This document shows, in pieces, positions 44,772 to 54,806 of a stretch of DNA of 64,000 nt. The number at the start of each line of letters is the position of its first letter. The first letter of the stretch is position 1. Location: assembly GCF_022171985.1 (NCBI RefSeq), contig NZ_JAJVHF010000004.1, forward strand, positions 294,668 through 358,667, read 5' to 3'. A program made the position numbers and the translations under genes. This DNA is from Huaxiibacter chinensis. GTDB taxonomy: Bacteria > Pseudomonadota > Gammaproteobacteria > Enterobacterales > Enterobacteriaceae. The notes beneath the pieces were generated by a model that had not been told where the DNA came from, did no database searches, and worked only from the letters and a program-made list of their open reading frames with translations.

Positions 44772-45609
44772 ATGAGCAGACGCTGGCAACACGTTCGTCA
44801 CCAGCTGCGCCGCAATCGTCCGGCGCAGTTTTCCCTTCTGGTTTTGTTTATTTTTATCGCTGCCGCGCTCTGTGCGGGGCTGAGCCCCTACGATCCGGAT
44901 CGGATGTCGTTGGGAGCACGTACGCTGCCGCCTGACGCGGCCCACTGGTTTGGCACCGATGAATATGGACGGGATTACTTCACGCGCGCGCTTTATGGCG
45001 GGCAAATCTCCCTGATGGTGGGCTTTCTTGCGATGCTCTTTTCCACGCTGATTGGCACCGTGGTAGGGACGGTCAGCGGCTATTTTGGCGGCTGGCTCGA
45101 TAATCTGATGATGCGCGCCGTGGATATTCTGATGGCGATCCCGGCGTTTTTTCTGCTGCTGGTGGTAAACGCCTACCTCAAACCGGGCGTAGATAATATC
45201 ATTCTGATCATCAGCCTTCTGACGTGGATGAGCATGTCGCGCCTGGTGCGAGCCGAAACCCTGACGGTGAAAGAGCGCGAATATGTTCTCTATGCTCGCG
45301 CATCGGGTGAGCATCCGCTGCGTATTATTTTGCGGCACATTCTTCCCGGCGTCATGCCGACGGTGATCGTGGCGGCTACCCTGAATATCGCCTCGGCGAT
45401 CCTGATGGAATCGACGTTAAGTTTCTTAGGCTTAGGCGTGCAGGCACCCGCTGCCTCCTGGGGGAGTATGCTGAATAATGCCCAGTCGTACATTGGCGAA
45501 GCCTCGTGGCTGGCGATGTTCCCCGGCATTTTGATCCTGCTGACGGTCTTCAGTTTTAACGTGCTGGGCGACGTGTTCCGCACCGCCTTTGAGCCGGGAG
45601 CGAACCGCG

Positions 45610-45617
<8 letters not shown>
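44772..45617 (+). CDS. Peptide ABC transporter permease (DppC type)
   Basis: This 281-residue permease carries FGTDEYGRDYFTRALYGGQI, the DppC/OppC N-terminal signature, and the EAA loop ARASGEHPLRIILRHILPG. About six helices are predicted. It starts six bases after dppB-like and overlaps the next ATPase gene by eight bases, so all are co-translated. Confidence 0.92.
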
Positions 45618-46583
<966 letters not shown>

Positions 46584-46587
<4 letters not shown>

Positions 46588-47561
46588 GCGAGCAACACGC
46601 GCCGTTAGTGAGCGTACGAGAACTGCGCAAACATTATCATCTCAACGGAGGGCTGCTGCGCAAAGGCGTGGCGGTGAAGGCGGTGGATGGGGTGAGTTTT
46701 GATATCCACCGTGGTGAAACCTTTGGTCTGGTGGGGGAGTCTGGCTGCGGGAAATCCACGCTGGGCCGCGCCATTCTGCGCCTGTTTGATATCACCTCTG
46801 GCGAAATTCACTTTGCCGGGCAGGAGATAGCCCAGGCCAGCGAGAGGCAACTCAAACCCCTGCGCAAGCGCATGCAGGCGATATTCCAGGACCCGTACTC
46901 ATCGCTTAACCCCGGGATGACGGTGCAGCAACTCATCGCTGAACCCATGCAGATCCACGGCTATCGTCGTGAAGAACAGCAGACGCGCACGGAATTTCTG
47001 CTCGAAAAAGTCGGGCTGAAGCGGGAGCATCTGCAGCGTTTTCCGCATGAGTTCAGCGGCGGCCAGCGTCAGCGGATCAGCATTGCCCGCGCCCTGTCGG
47101 TGCGCCCGGAGTTTGTTCTGTGTGATGAGCCGCTGTCGGCGCTGGATGTGTCCGTGCAGGCGCAGGTGGTGAATATTCTTCAGGACCTGCAGGAAGAGCT
47201 GGGGCTGACCTATCTCTTTATCGCCCACGATCTGTCGATGGTGCGCCACATCTCCAGCCGAATCGGGGTGATGTATCTTGGCAAGCTGGTGGAGGTGGCA
47301 CCCGCCGACGCGCTGTACCAGCATCCGGCGCACCCCTATACCCGTGCGCTACTGGCGGCGGTGCCGCAGCCCGATCCGCGCATTCGAAATCTGGAGCAGG
47401 CGACCTTACGCGGAGAGATCCCCAGCCCAACGGCGGCGCTGCCCGGGTGCCATTTTTGCAGCCGTTGCCCGCATGCAATGCCGGTATGTCAGACGCAAGA
47501 GCCGACCATGCAGGAGATCGCCCCCGGCCATTTCACCGCCTGTTGGCTCTTCAGGACCTAA
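46584..47561 (+). CDS. Peptide ABC transporter ATPase (OppF/DppF type)
   Basis: This 325-residue partner ATPase has Walker [15 protein letters not shown], signature [16 protein letters not shown], Walker [13 protein letters not shown] and a C-terminal [14 protein letters not shown] cysteine cluster. ATGA overlap with the previous gene supports the start at 46584. With it the five-gene transporter is complete. The substrate is probably a di- or oligopeptide or a related compound. Confidence 0.92.
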
Positions 47562-47684
47562 GCCCGCGCGTTTACTCACTCAGGCAGAGGTGTATGATTG
47601 ATTCACCTCTGTCAGGTTAATAACAACGTGCAGACGACGACAACCCTTCTAACCATTGCCGCCTGCCTGTTTTAGGTTGAGAAC

Positions 47685-49547
47685 ATGCGTAAAGGAAAGT
47701 TAAGCAGTGACGCTCCGTTTGGGACGTTATTAGGTTATGCGCCGGGAGGCGTGGCAATTTACTCGTCAAACTACGACAGTCTGGATCCGCGTCACTACCC
47801 CGAAGACGCCGAGTTTCGTAGCTATATTGGCAATGAATACATGGGGCACAAGTGGCAATGCGTCGAGTTCGCCCGTCGCTTTCTGTTCCTCAACTACGGC
47901 TTTGTCTTCACGGATGTCGGCATGGCGTGGGAGATCTTCTCGCTGCGCTTCCTGCGCGAAGTGGTTAACGACAATCTTCTGCCCTTACAGGCCTTTGCGA
48001 ACGGCTCAAAGCGTGCGCCAGAAGCCGGTGCGCTGCTGATCTGGCAAAAGGGCGGGGAGTTTAACGAAACGGGCCATGTCGCGGTTATTACGCAGTTACT
48101 GGGCGATAAGGTGCGGATTGCCGAACAGAACGTGCTGCATTCCCCGCTGCCGTTTGGCCAGCAGTGGACGCGAGAGCTGCGCTTAAGCGTGGAGGACGGC
48201 TGCTACACCCTGCACGACACCTTTACTGATACCACCATTCTTGGCTGGATGATCCAGACGGACAACGCGGAACACAGCCTGCCACAGCCCGATATCGACG
48301 GCGAACTGCTGAACATTCGTGGCGCGCGGTTGCCGAACAAACGTCAGTTCGACGGCAAGTGGTTGAATGAAAACGATGCGCTGCAAAAAGCCTACGTCGA
48401 GGCGAACGGCCACGTGATCAACAAAGATCCCTGCCAGTATTTCACCATCACGGAAAGCGCCGAGCAGGAGCTGATCAAAGCCACCAATGAACTGCATTTG
48501 ATGTATCTTCATGCCACCGATAAGGTGCTGAAAGACGATACCCTGCTGTCGCTTTTCGACATTCCAAAAATCCTCTGGCCGCGTCTGCGGCTTTCATGGC
48601 AGTGGCGTCGCCACCATATGATCACCGGTCGTATGGATTTTTGCATGGATGAGCGCGGGCTGAAGGTGTATGAATACAACGCCGATTCGGCCTCGTGTCA
48701 TACCGAAGGCGGGCTGATCCTTGAGGAGTGGGTGAAAAATGGCTACCGCGGTACGGGGCATAATCCGGCGGAAGGGCTGCTGGAAGAGCTGACCGGTGCC
48801 TGGAAACACAGCCATGCGCGGCCTTTTGTACACATCATGCAGGATAACGACATTGAAGAGGATTACCACGCGCTCTTTATTCAACGTTCGCTGATGCAGG
48901 CCGGTTTTGAGACCAAAATCCTGCATGGGCTTGGCGCTTTAAGCTGGGATACGGCGGGACAGCTGGTGGATGAAGAGGGCCGCCACGTGAACTGCGTCTG
49001 GAAAACCTGGGCGTGGGAAACGGCCATTGAACAGATCCGCGAGGTGAGCGAAACCGAATATGCCGCCGTGCCAATCCGCACCGGTCATCCGCAAAACGAG
49101 GTGCGTCTGATTGACGTCTTGCTGCGTCCGGAAGTGCTGGTCTTTGAACCGTTATGGACCGTCATTCCGGGCAACAAGGCGATCCTGCCCGTGCTCTGGC
49201 AGCTCTTCCCGCATCATCGCTACTTGCTGGAGACGGACTTCGAGGTTAACGACGCGCTGGCACAAACCGGGTATGCGGTGAAACCTATCGCCGGGCGCTG
49301 TGGCAGCAATATCGATTTGATCAGCCCTGCAGAAGAACTGCTGGATAAATCCAGCGGCAACTTTGTCGACAGGAAGAATATTTACCAGCAGCTGTGGTGC
49401 TTGCCAAAAGTGGACGGGAAATATATTCAGGTCTGCACCTTTACCGTTGGCGGTAACTACGGCGGAACCTGCCTGCGCGGAGATGACTCGTTAGTGATCA
49501 AGAAAGAGAGCGACATTGAACCGCTGATCGTGGAGAAAGATCGCTAG
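47685..49547 (+). CDS. gsp: Bifunctional glutathionylspermidine amidase/synthetase
   Basis: This 620-residue enzyme has two domains. The N-terminal CHAP amidase (about 1-200) has the nucleophile Cys in GHKWQCVEFARRF and the His in ETGHVAVITQ. The C-terminal ATP-grasp synthetase (about 210-620) has MDFCMDERGLKVYEYNADSA-type binding loops and VKPIAGRCGSNIDLI. It makes and breaks glutathionylspermidine, which forms mixed disulfides with proteins under oxidative stress. Length and sequence match E. coli Gss (619). Confidence 0.97.
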   Translation: MRKGKLSSDAPFGTLLGYAPGGVAIYSSNYDSLDPRHYPEDAEFRSYIGNEYMGHKWQCVEFARRFLFLNYGFVFTDVGMAWEIFSLRFLREVVNDNLLPLQAFANGSKRAPEAGALLIWQKGGEFNETGHVAVITQLLGDKVRIAEQNVLHSPLPFGQQWTRELRLSVEDGCYTLHDTFTDTTILGWMIQTDNAEHSLPQPDIDGELLNIRGARLPNKRQFDGKWLNENDALQKAYVEANGHVINKDPCQYFTITESAEQELIKATNELHLMYLHATDKVLKDDTLLSLFDIPKILWPRLRLSWQWRRHHMITGRMDFCMDERGLKVYEYNADSASCHTEGGLILEEWVKNGYRGTGHNPAEGLLEELTGAWKHSHARPFVHIMQDNDIEEDYHALFIQRSLMQAGFETKILHGLGALSWDTAGQLVDEEGRHVNCVWKTWAWETAIEQIREVSETEYAAVPIRTGHPQNEVRLIDVLLRPEVLVFEPLWTVIPGNKAILPVLWQLFPHHRYLLETDFEVNDALAQTGYAVKPIAGRCGSNIDLISPAEELLDKSSGNFVDRKNIYQQLWCLPKVDGKYIQVCTFTVGGNYGGTCLRGDDSLVIKKESDIEPLIVEKDR

Positions 49548-49571
49548 CCCACAGGCGCAATGAAAACCGTT

Positions 49572-49606
49572 AACCTCCGGCGGGGAAACCTGGCGGAGGT
49601 TTTTTT
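49572..49606 (+). terminator. Terminator of gsp
   Basis: AACCTCCG, a 14-base loop, CGGAGGTT and a run of T residues, 25 bp after the gsp stop. Confidence 0.85.
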
Positions 49607-49683
49607 ATGGGCGAGCGAAACTTTAAGGCCTTAGCGTGCGAACTATCATTAAAACAGCACACTTTTCCCTGATGGAGCCAACC

Positions 49684-50235
49684 ATGAAACGTTTGAAAAC
49701 CTTGTCCGCTGTCGCCGTTCTGACGCTTTCTCTCTTTACGCTGAGTGCGCACGCCGCCCTGGAAGCGGGGGCTAAAGCCCCAGACTTCAGCCTGCAGGGC
49801 GCGCTGGGCGGGAAGCCGCTGACCTTCTCCCTGAAGCAGGCGCTGCAAAAAGGGCCGGTGGTGCTCTACTTTTTCCCGGCCGCCTTCACCAAAGGCTGTA
49901 CGCTTGAGGCTCACGCCTTTGCCGAAGCCACGGATGAGTTCAAAAAACACGGGGCAACCGTCGTGGGCGTCACCGCAGGAAATGTCGATCAGGTGGATGA
50001 ATTTTCAAAACTGGAGTGCCGCGATAAATTCGCCGTTGCCGCCGACCCGGGCGCGAAGGTGGCTGCGGAATATAAAACCCTGATGGAGATGAACGGAAAA
50101 ACCGTTTCGGATCGGACGTCGTTTGTGATTGCCCCGGATGGAAAAATTCTGCTTAGCTATACGGATCGTAATCCCGACGAGCATATTCAGAAAACCATGG
50201 ATGCTGTCAAAAAATACGCGGATTCGCATTCGTAA
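49684..50235 (+). CDS. Periplasmic peroxiredoxin (AhpC/TSA, Bcp-like)
   Basis: This 183-residue thiol peroxidase has a signal peptide (KTLSAVAVLTLSLFTLSAHA, cleavage before ALEAG). The mature part shows APDFSLQGALGGKPLTFSL and the peroxidatic Cys in FFPAAFTKGCTLEAHAF (PxxxTxxC form). A second Cys in KLECRDKF may resolve the disulfide. The start at 49684 has a GGAG upstream. It heads a run with a DsbD-like reductase, a sigma factor and its anti-sigma factor, which suggests that the next protein recycles it. Confidence 0.9.
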   Translation: MKRLKTLSAVAVLTLSLFTLSAHAALEAGAKAPDFSLQGALGGKPLTFSLKQALQKGPVVLYFFPAAFTKGCTLEAHAFAEATDEFKKHGATVVGVTAGNVDQVDEFSKLECRDKFAVAADPGAKVAAEYKTLMEMNGKTVSDRTSFVIAPDGKILLSYTDRNPDEHIQKTMDAVKKYADSHS

Positions 50236-50255
50236 TATCGCTGCCGGGGTTCGCC

Positions 50256-51491
50256 ATGTTAACTGCCATTCTGGCCGCCTTTTTGGGCGGCATTATCCTT
50301 AATTTTATGCCCTGTGTTTTTCCGGTTATTTCGCTTAAAGCGCTTGGGCTTTTACATCATCAGGGCGACAGCAATCGTGCCCGTACGGAAGGCAGCGGGT
50401 TTTTACTCGGCGTGGTGGTGACCATGCTGGCGCTGGCGGGCCTCCTGCTGGCGTTGCGCGCCGAGGGCACCGCCGTGGGCTGGGGCTTTCAGCTTCAGTC
50501 ACCGCTGGTGATAGGGATTCTGGCGCTCATTGTGCTGGGCGCGGCACTGAACCTGCTTGGCGTGTTTGAGGTGGGGTTATCGCTTCAGCGGGCGGGGGAA
50601 ATTTCCGTGGGCCGGGGCGTCTTTGTGCGTTCTGCGTTAACCGGCGCGCTGGCCATCGTCGTGGCGACGCCTTGTTCTGCCCCCTTTATGGCCGGGGCAA
50701 TCGGCTTTGCGCTGGTCCAGCCGCCTGCCGTTGCGCTGGGGATTTTCCTGGCCCTGGCATTGGGTTTTGCTGCGCCTTTTACGCTGGTTTCCTTCTTCCC
50801 GGCTATTGCTTCGCGCCTGCCAAGACCGGGCGCATGGATGGATATTCTCAAGCGGGGACTGGCGTTTCCGATGCTGGGCGCCTTCGCCTGGCTGGTGTGG
50901 GTCCTGGCGCAGCAGGCGGGCACCACGGCACTGGCGGCGATTCTGGCCAGCGCCGTGGTGGTCAGCTTTACGGCCTGGCTGTACGGCATTGCGCAACGCA
51001 GACGGCTGATGGGACGCTCCTTTAAGGTTCTGCTGACGATAACGGTGGCGCTCTTTTTAGGGGCCGTCGTACCGCTGCCCAATGTATTGCAGGCGGGGGC
51101 GGAGCCGACCGCAGCGCCGCAAACTGCCACAGCGGTCGCGCCGGTCAAATGGTCACCTCACACCGTTAATGAACTGCGCGGTCACGGCAAAGCGATCTTT
51201 GTGAACTTCACCGCCTCGTGGTGCATCACCTGCCAGGTTAACGATCGGACTTCGTTATCGACGGATGCGGTAAAACAGGCGCTCACCCGCACAAATACCG
51301 TCTATATGGTGGCGGATTCAACTAAATTTAATGCAGACATCGACGATGCAATGAGCACCTTTGGGCAGGGCGGATTGCCGCTGTATGTGGTCTATCCCGC
51401 CGACGGCAGCGCGCCAAAAGTGCTGCCTCAGGTTCTGACTCCGTCGATTGTGATTAACGCCCTGAATCAGGCTTCCGGTAAAAAAACATAA
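50256..51491 (+). CDS. DsbD-like thiol:disulfide interchange protein (CcdA plus thioredoxin)
   Basis: This 411-residue protein has about eight membrane helices of the CcdA/DsbD transmembrane domain, with Cys20 in NFMPCVFPVISLKAL and a second in VVATPCSAPFMAGAIG. A C-terminal thioredoxin-like domain follows with the redox pair in TASWCITCQVNDR. It lacks the N-terminal periplasmic domain of full DsbD, like ScsB-short or CcdA-Trx fusions. It should carry electrons from cytosolic thioredoxin to periplasmic targets, most simply the peroxiredoxin 20 bp upstream. Confidence 0.88.
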   Translation: MLTAILAAFLGGIILNFMPCVFPVISLKALGLLHHQGDSNRARTEGSGFLLGVVVTMLALAGLLLALRAEGTAVGWGFQLQSPLVIGILALIVLGAALNLLGVFEVGLSLQRAGEISVGRGVFVRSALTGALAIVVATPCSAPFMAGAIGFALVQPPAVALGIFLALALGFAAPFTLVSFFPAIASRLPRPGAWMDILKRGLAFPMLGAFAWLVWVLAQQAGTTALAAILASAVVVSFTAWLYGIAQRRRLMGRSFKVLLTITVALFLGAVVPLPNVLQAGAEPTAAPQTATAVAPVKWSPHTVNELRGHGKAIFVNFTASWCITCQVNDRTSLSTDAVKQALTRTNTVYMVADSTKFNADIDDAMSTFGQGGLPLYVVYPADGSAPKVLPQVLTPSIVINALNQASGKKT

Positions 51492-51511
51492 GATGATAAC
51501 ACTGGCGGTAT

Positions 51512-52069
51512 ATGGATAACGGCAGAGCGCCGCGTGAAAGCTGGCCTGCGCTGATGGTCAGTGCGCAGGCGGGCAATCGTGAAGCCTATACGCAGCTGTT
51601 GCAGGCCATCGTGCCCGTTATCCGCGCGATCGTGCGCAAGCGGATAGGGGACAACGCGCTGGTGGACGATGTTATTCAGGACGTGCTGCTGTCGGTCCAC
51701 CGGGTGCGGCATACCTACGATCCTGCTTATCCTTTTCTCCCCTGGCTAATGGCGATTACCCAGGCCCGCACCATAGATGCCTTACGCCGCAGGGGGCGTT
51801 ACCTTGCACGCGAGTCGGAGGAGGAACAGGCAACCGACGCTGCCCTCTTTGACGGTGAGGAACGCCAGGAGACGGCGGATGAGCTGGCGTTGATACTCGC
51901 GCAGCTACCGTCGCGGCAGCGCCAAATTGTGGAGCATATTCATTTGCAGGAGATGAGCCTCGCAGAGGCTGCCCTGCAACACAACCTGAGTATTTCAGCC
52001 GTTAAATCCTTACTACACAGAGCACTCACCAACCTTCGCCGGATAGGGGCAAACCATGACCGATCATAA
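51512..52069 (+). CDS. ECF-type sigma factor
   Basis: This 185-residue sigma-70-family factor has a region 2 (AYTQLLQAIVPVIRAIVRKR, DVIQDVLLSVHRVRHTYDPA, WLMAITQARTIDALRRRGR) and region 4 (LPSRQRQIVEHIHLQEMSLA, NLSISAVKSLLHRALTNLR). It follows the DsbD-like gene by 20 bp and overlaps the anti-sigma gene by 14 bp. The arrangement suggests that it controls this redox operon and possibly distant genes. Confidence 0.9.
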   Translation: MDNGRAPRESWPALMVSAQAGNREAYTQLLQAIVPVIRAIVRKRIGDNALVDDVIQDVLLSVHRVRHTYDPAYPFLPWLMAITQARTIDALRRRGRYLARESEEEQATDAALFDGEERQETADELALILAQLPSRQRQIVEHIHLQEMSLAEAALQHNLSISAVKSLLHRALTNLRRIGANHDRS

Positions 52070-52685
52070 CGTTTTCATTGAAAAACTCACGCGCGAAGCG
52101 GGGCCGGTCAGCCGGCCTTTAACCGGCGGAAAGCGCGTGCTGGTCTGGCTCCTGATGGCGTTGCCCTGCGGATGGGCGAGCAGTTTGCTGGTGTATCGCC
52201 TGTCCACCGACTGGTCCCATTCGGAATCATGGCTTGCCGCGATGCAGCTGAGCCTGACGTTTATAATGGGCGTGTTAGCCATCCGTAACGCCTTTTCGTT
52301 CAGTATTGCCGGTCGCAAGCCGTTGAGCGGATGGTGGTTTCTTCCGCTATTCCTGCTCTGGCTGGCGGGCGTGATATTGAGCATGGGGCAAACCCATGTA
52401 CGCTCTGCTCATCCGGAGGAGGTCAACTGTTACGCTTTTATGATGACCGTCAGTCTGCCTATGATGCTGCTTGTCGTGGGATATTTGCGCCGCACGCGAG
52501 CGATCAACCCCTTACGGGCGCTGGCCTCGGCCGGGGCTGGAGTGGCCTGCATGGCCCTCACGCTGCTGGCATTTTGCCATCCCGTCGAGACCCACTATCT
52601 GGACTTTCTGCTCCATTTCGCGGCCTTCATCAGCATTGTCAGCCTGACCGTCCTGCTGGGATGGCGTTGGGTGGTTATCCGGTAA
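52056..52685 (+). CDS. NrsF-type (DUF1109) membrane anti-sigma factor
   Basis: This 209-residue protein has six predicted helices (for example VLVWLLMALPCGWASSLLVY and GVACMALTLLAFCHP). It belongs to the DUF1109/NrsF family, which holds ECF sigma factors at the membrane and releases them under metal or redox stress, as Caulobacter NrsF does with SigF. Cysteines at 125, 165 and 174 could be the sensor. The start ATG lies inside the end of the sigma gene, so the pair is made together. Confidence 0.88.
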   Translation: MTDHNVFIEKLTREAGPVSRPLTGGKRVLVWLLMALPCGWASSLLVYRLSTDWSHSESWLAAMQLSLTFIMGVLAIRNAFSFSIAGRKPLSGWWFLPLFLLWLAGVILSMGQTHVRSAHPEEVNCYAFMMTVSLPMMLLVVGYLRRTRAINPLRALASAGAGVACMALTLLAFCHPVETHYLDFLLHFAAFISIVSLTVLLGWRWVVIR

Positions 52686-53358
52686 ACCCCCTCAGCGGGG
52701 CCGCGTCGCTACTGGACTCTCTTAAGAAGGAATAATCTGAATAAGAGTTGAATTCAATGTTATTGTTCTGTTTAATTTTTCACATACGAAATTAGACTCC
52801 GTAAAATTTAAATATATTGGTTTTAAATATCGCAATGTGAGTTTGGGTAGTCATCTGTACTGCATAAAACGCTCATAATCGTTTTTCTGCGGAATATATA
52901 GCTCAGCACGAACAAAACTGACGATTATTTGAAAATCTTTGTGTTTGATCCCTTCTGAAATTAACTCAAATATGTACAGGCCACTAAAATAAATATTTCT
53001 TTAAATTACAATATGATTATTAGTTGAGTTTAAAATGCTTCTTTTAGCCATTTGTCCAGAAACCTCATTTTTTCTCTTGTTATTAACACACCATTAACAT
53101 TGTGGGTATAGTTCCACTTAAGACATTTTGTTATGCTCCAGGACGAATAGGATTAATGAATAGGCAAAATCCTAAAAGGAATAATCCTGAACGGACTTGA
53201 TTTTGCCTGTGGTCACTATTTTTCTGGCAGCAATAAAAAAATTCTTGATGTGAATTATTTTTTAGACAAAGAGGCTTTCCGTACCACTTTAGGGTGAATA
53301 AATCGGAAGGGCGGTAAAGCACATCCTTAGGGGGTGAAATAGACGTGGGAGATCGCTC
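52686..53358. other. Long AT-rich intergenic region upstream of the adhesin operon
   Basis: No gene was found in 673 bp. The sequence is clearly more AT-rich than its surroundings, typical of H-NS-bound promoter regions. Near 53,140-53,210 it contains GGATTA/TAATCC half-sites, and a ten-base inverted repeat (AGGCAAAATC at 53162, GATTTTGCCT at 53199) about 150 bp before the TolC-family gene. These are candidate operator sites for biofilm control. Confidence 0.5.
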
Positions 53359-54687
53359 ATGCCAAAAAAAGATTTTTGGGGAATAATTTCAGCGCTGGCT
53401 ATATTAACGTCATCAATGACGATGGCCTGGGCATTTAATAGTCCAGCGGGTGCAGCCCCTGTACCTGAAACATCTTTACGGGAAAGCATTCTCTTTGCTT
53501 TTGATCGCGATCCATCTATTAGTCAGCAGGCCGCGCAGATGGGGATCGGACAAGCCCAAATAGATGAGGCTCGCAGTGGATGGATGCCACAAATATCGCT
53601 CAATGGAAATACCGGACACAGCCAGACGACGGACTCCAGCGGCTCACTCAAAAATTCTGCGGCGTGGGGATTAAGCCTGACGCAGCTTGTTTATGATTTT
53701 GGCAAAACCGACAGCGCCATTAGCCAGACCTCGGCCCAGCGCGATAGCTATCGTTATCAGTTGATGAGTACGCTGTCGACTGTCGCGGAAAAAACCGCAC
53801 TGAGCTATGTCGACGTCAAGCGCTATTCAGACCTGGCGAACGCGGCGAAAGAGAATGTTCAGGCGCTTAAAAATGTTCAGCAGCTGGCGAAATTACGCTC
53901 GGATGCCGGGCTAAGCAGTACCTCTGATGAACTACAAACGCAGACCCGCATTGCGGGTATGCAGGCAACGCTTGAGCAATATAACGCGGCTCTGCAAAGT
54001 GCACGGGCTAGATTATCCGTTTTGACGGGCATTGATGCACAGCGGCTTTCTCCGCTGCCGAACAGCCTTGAGGTAAAACAGGAATCGCTGGACAGCATCG
54101 ATTATTCGCTGATTCCAGCCGTGCTGGCGGCAAGGACAATGGAAACCTCGGCACAATATGGCGTTGAGCGGGCAAAGTCCCAGCACTGGCCGACGTTGAG
54201 CCTGAAAGGCGGGCGCACGCGCTATGAGTCGGATAACCGTTCATACTGGGACGATCAAATTCAGCTGAACGTTGATGCCCCGCTTTATCAGGGTGGGGCG
54301 GTTTCCGCTCGCGTACGCCAGGCTGAAGGAACCAGAGCCATGGCCTCTTCGCAAGTGGAGCAGGCGCGCTTTGATGTTCTGCAAAAAGCCTCTGTTGCAC
54401 AGGCAGACTGGGCCGGCGCGCGTGGTCGAATGGAGGCCGGCAGGCTCCAGCTTATCACTGCGCTGCGCACGCGGGACGTCTACAAAAACGAATACACGTT
54501 AAGCAAAAGAAGCATTAATGATTTGCTTAGCGTTGAACAGGATGTCTGGCAAGCCACATCGTCAAAAATAACGGCGGAATATGATAGCTGGAGTGCCGCA
54601 ATTAATTACGCCTCCGCTATCGATAATTTAATGCCGCTCATTGGTATTGAAAAAAATGCCGCTGCAAAATTGCCTGATCTGAGTTAA
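53359..54687 (+). CDS. TolC-family outer-membrane secretion protein for the BapA-like adhesin
   Basis: This 442-residue protein has a signal peptide (cleavage near TMAWA). It shows the TolC/LapE tandem repeat of outer-membrane efflux proteins: GWMPQISLNGNTGHSQTTDS and HWPTLSLKGGRTRYESDNRS (beta strands), with long helices between and VDAPLYQGGAVSARVRQAEG. It should form the outer-membrane duct of a type I secretion system. GGGAG precedes the ATG. The adhesin gene starts 119 bp later on the same strand. Inner-membrane ABC and adaptor genes would be expected beyond the window, after the adhesin, as in Salmonella bapABCD-type loci. Confidence 0.9.
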   Translation: MPKKDFWGIISALAILTSSMTMAWAFNSPAGAAPVPETSLRESILFAFDRDPSISQQAAQMGIGQAQIDEARSGWMPQISLNGNTGHSQTTDSSGSLKNSAAWGLSLTQLVYDFGKTDSAISQTSAQRDSYRYQLMSTLSTVAEKTALSYVDVKRYSDLANAAKENVQALKNVQQLAKLRSDAGLSSTSDELQTQTRIAGMQATLEQYNAALQSARARLSVLTGIDAQRLSPLPNSLEVKQESLDSIDYSLIPAVLAARTMETSAQYGVERAKSQHWPTLSLKGGRTRYESDNRSYWDDQIQLNVDAPLYQGGAVSARVRQAEGTRAMASSQVEQARFDVLQKASVAQADWAGARGRMEAGRLQLITALRTRDVYKNEYTLSKRSINDLLSVEQDVWQATSSKITAEYDSWSAAINYASAIDNLMPLIGIEKNAAAKLPDLS

Positions 54688-54806
54688 ATGCGCGCGGCGC
54701 CTGTCGCGAAAATAAGTCTAAAAAAATGGGGGTTTTTTCCCAGGGGTTGTTGCATCCCTTGGGTGGAAATACTCACAGGAATTCGTACGCCTGCAAGGAG
54801 AATAAT

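Noticed and set aside
44124..45338. 404-codon antisense frame across the peptide permease genes
   Set aside because: Shadow of two clear permease genes; translation is Gln/His/Arg-rich without domain motifs.
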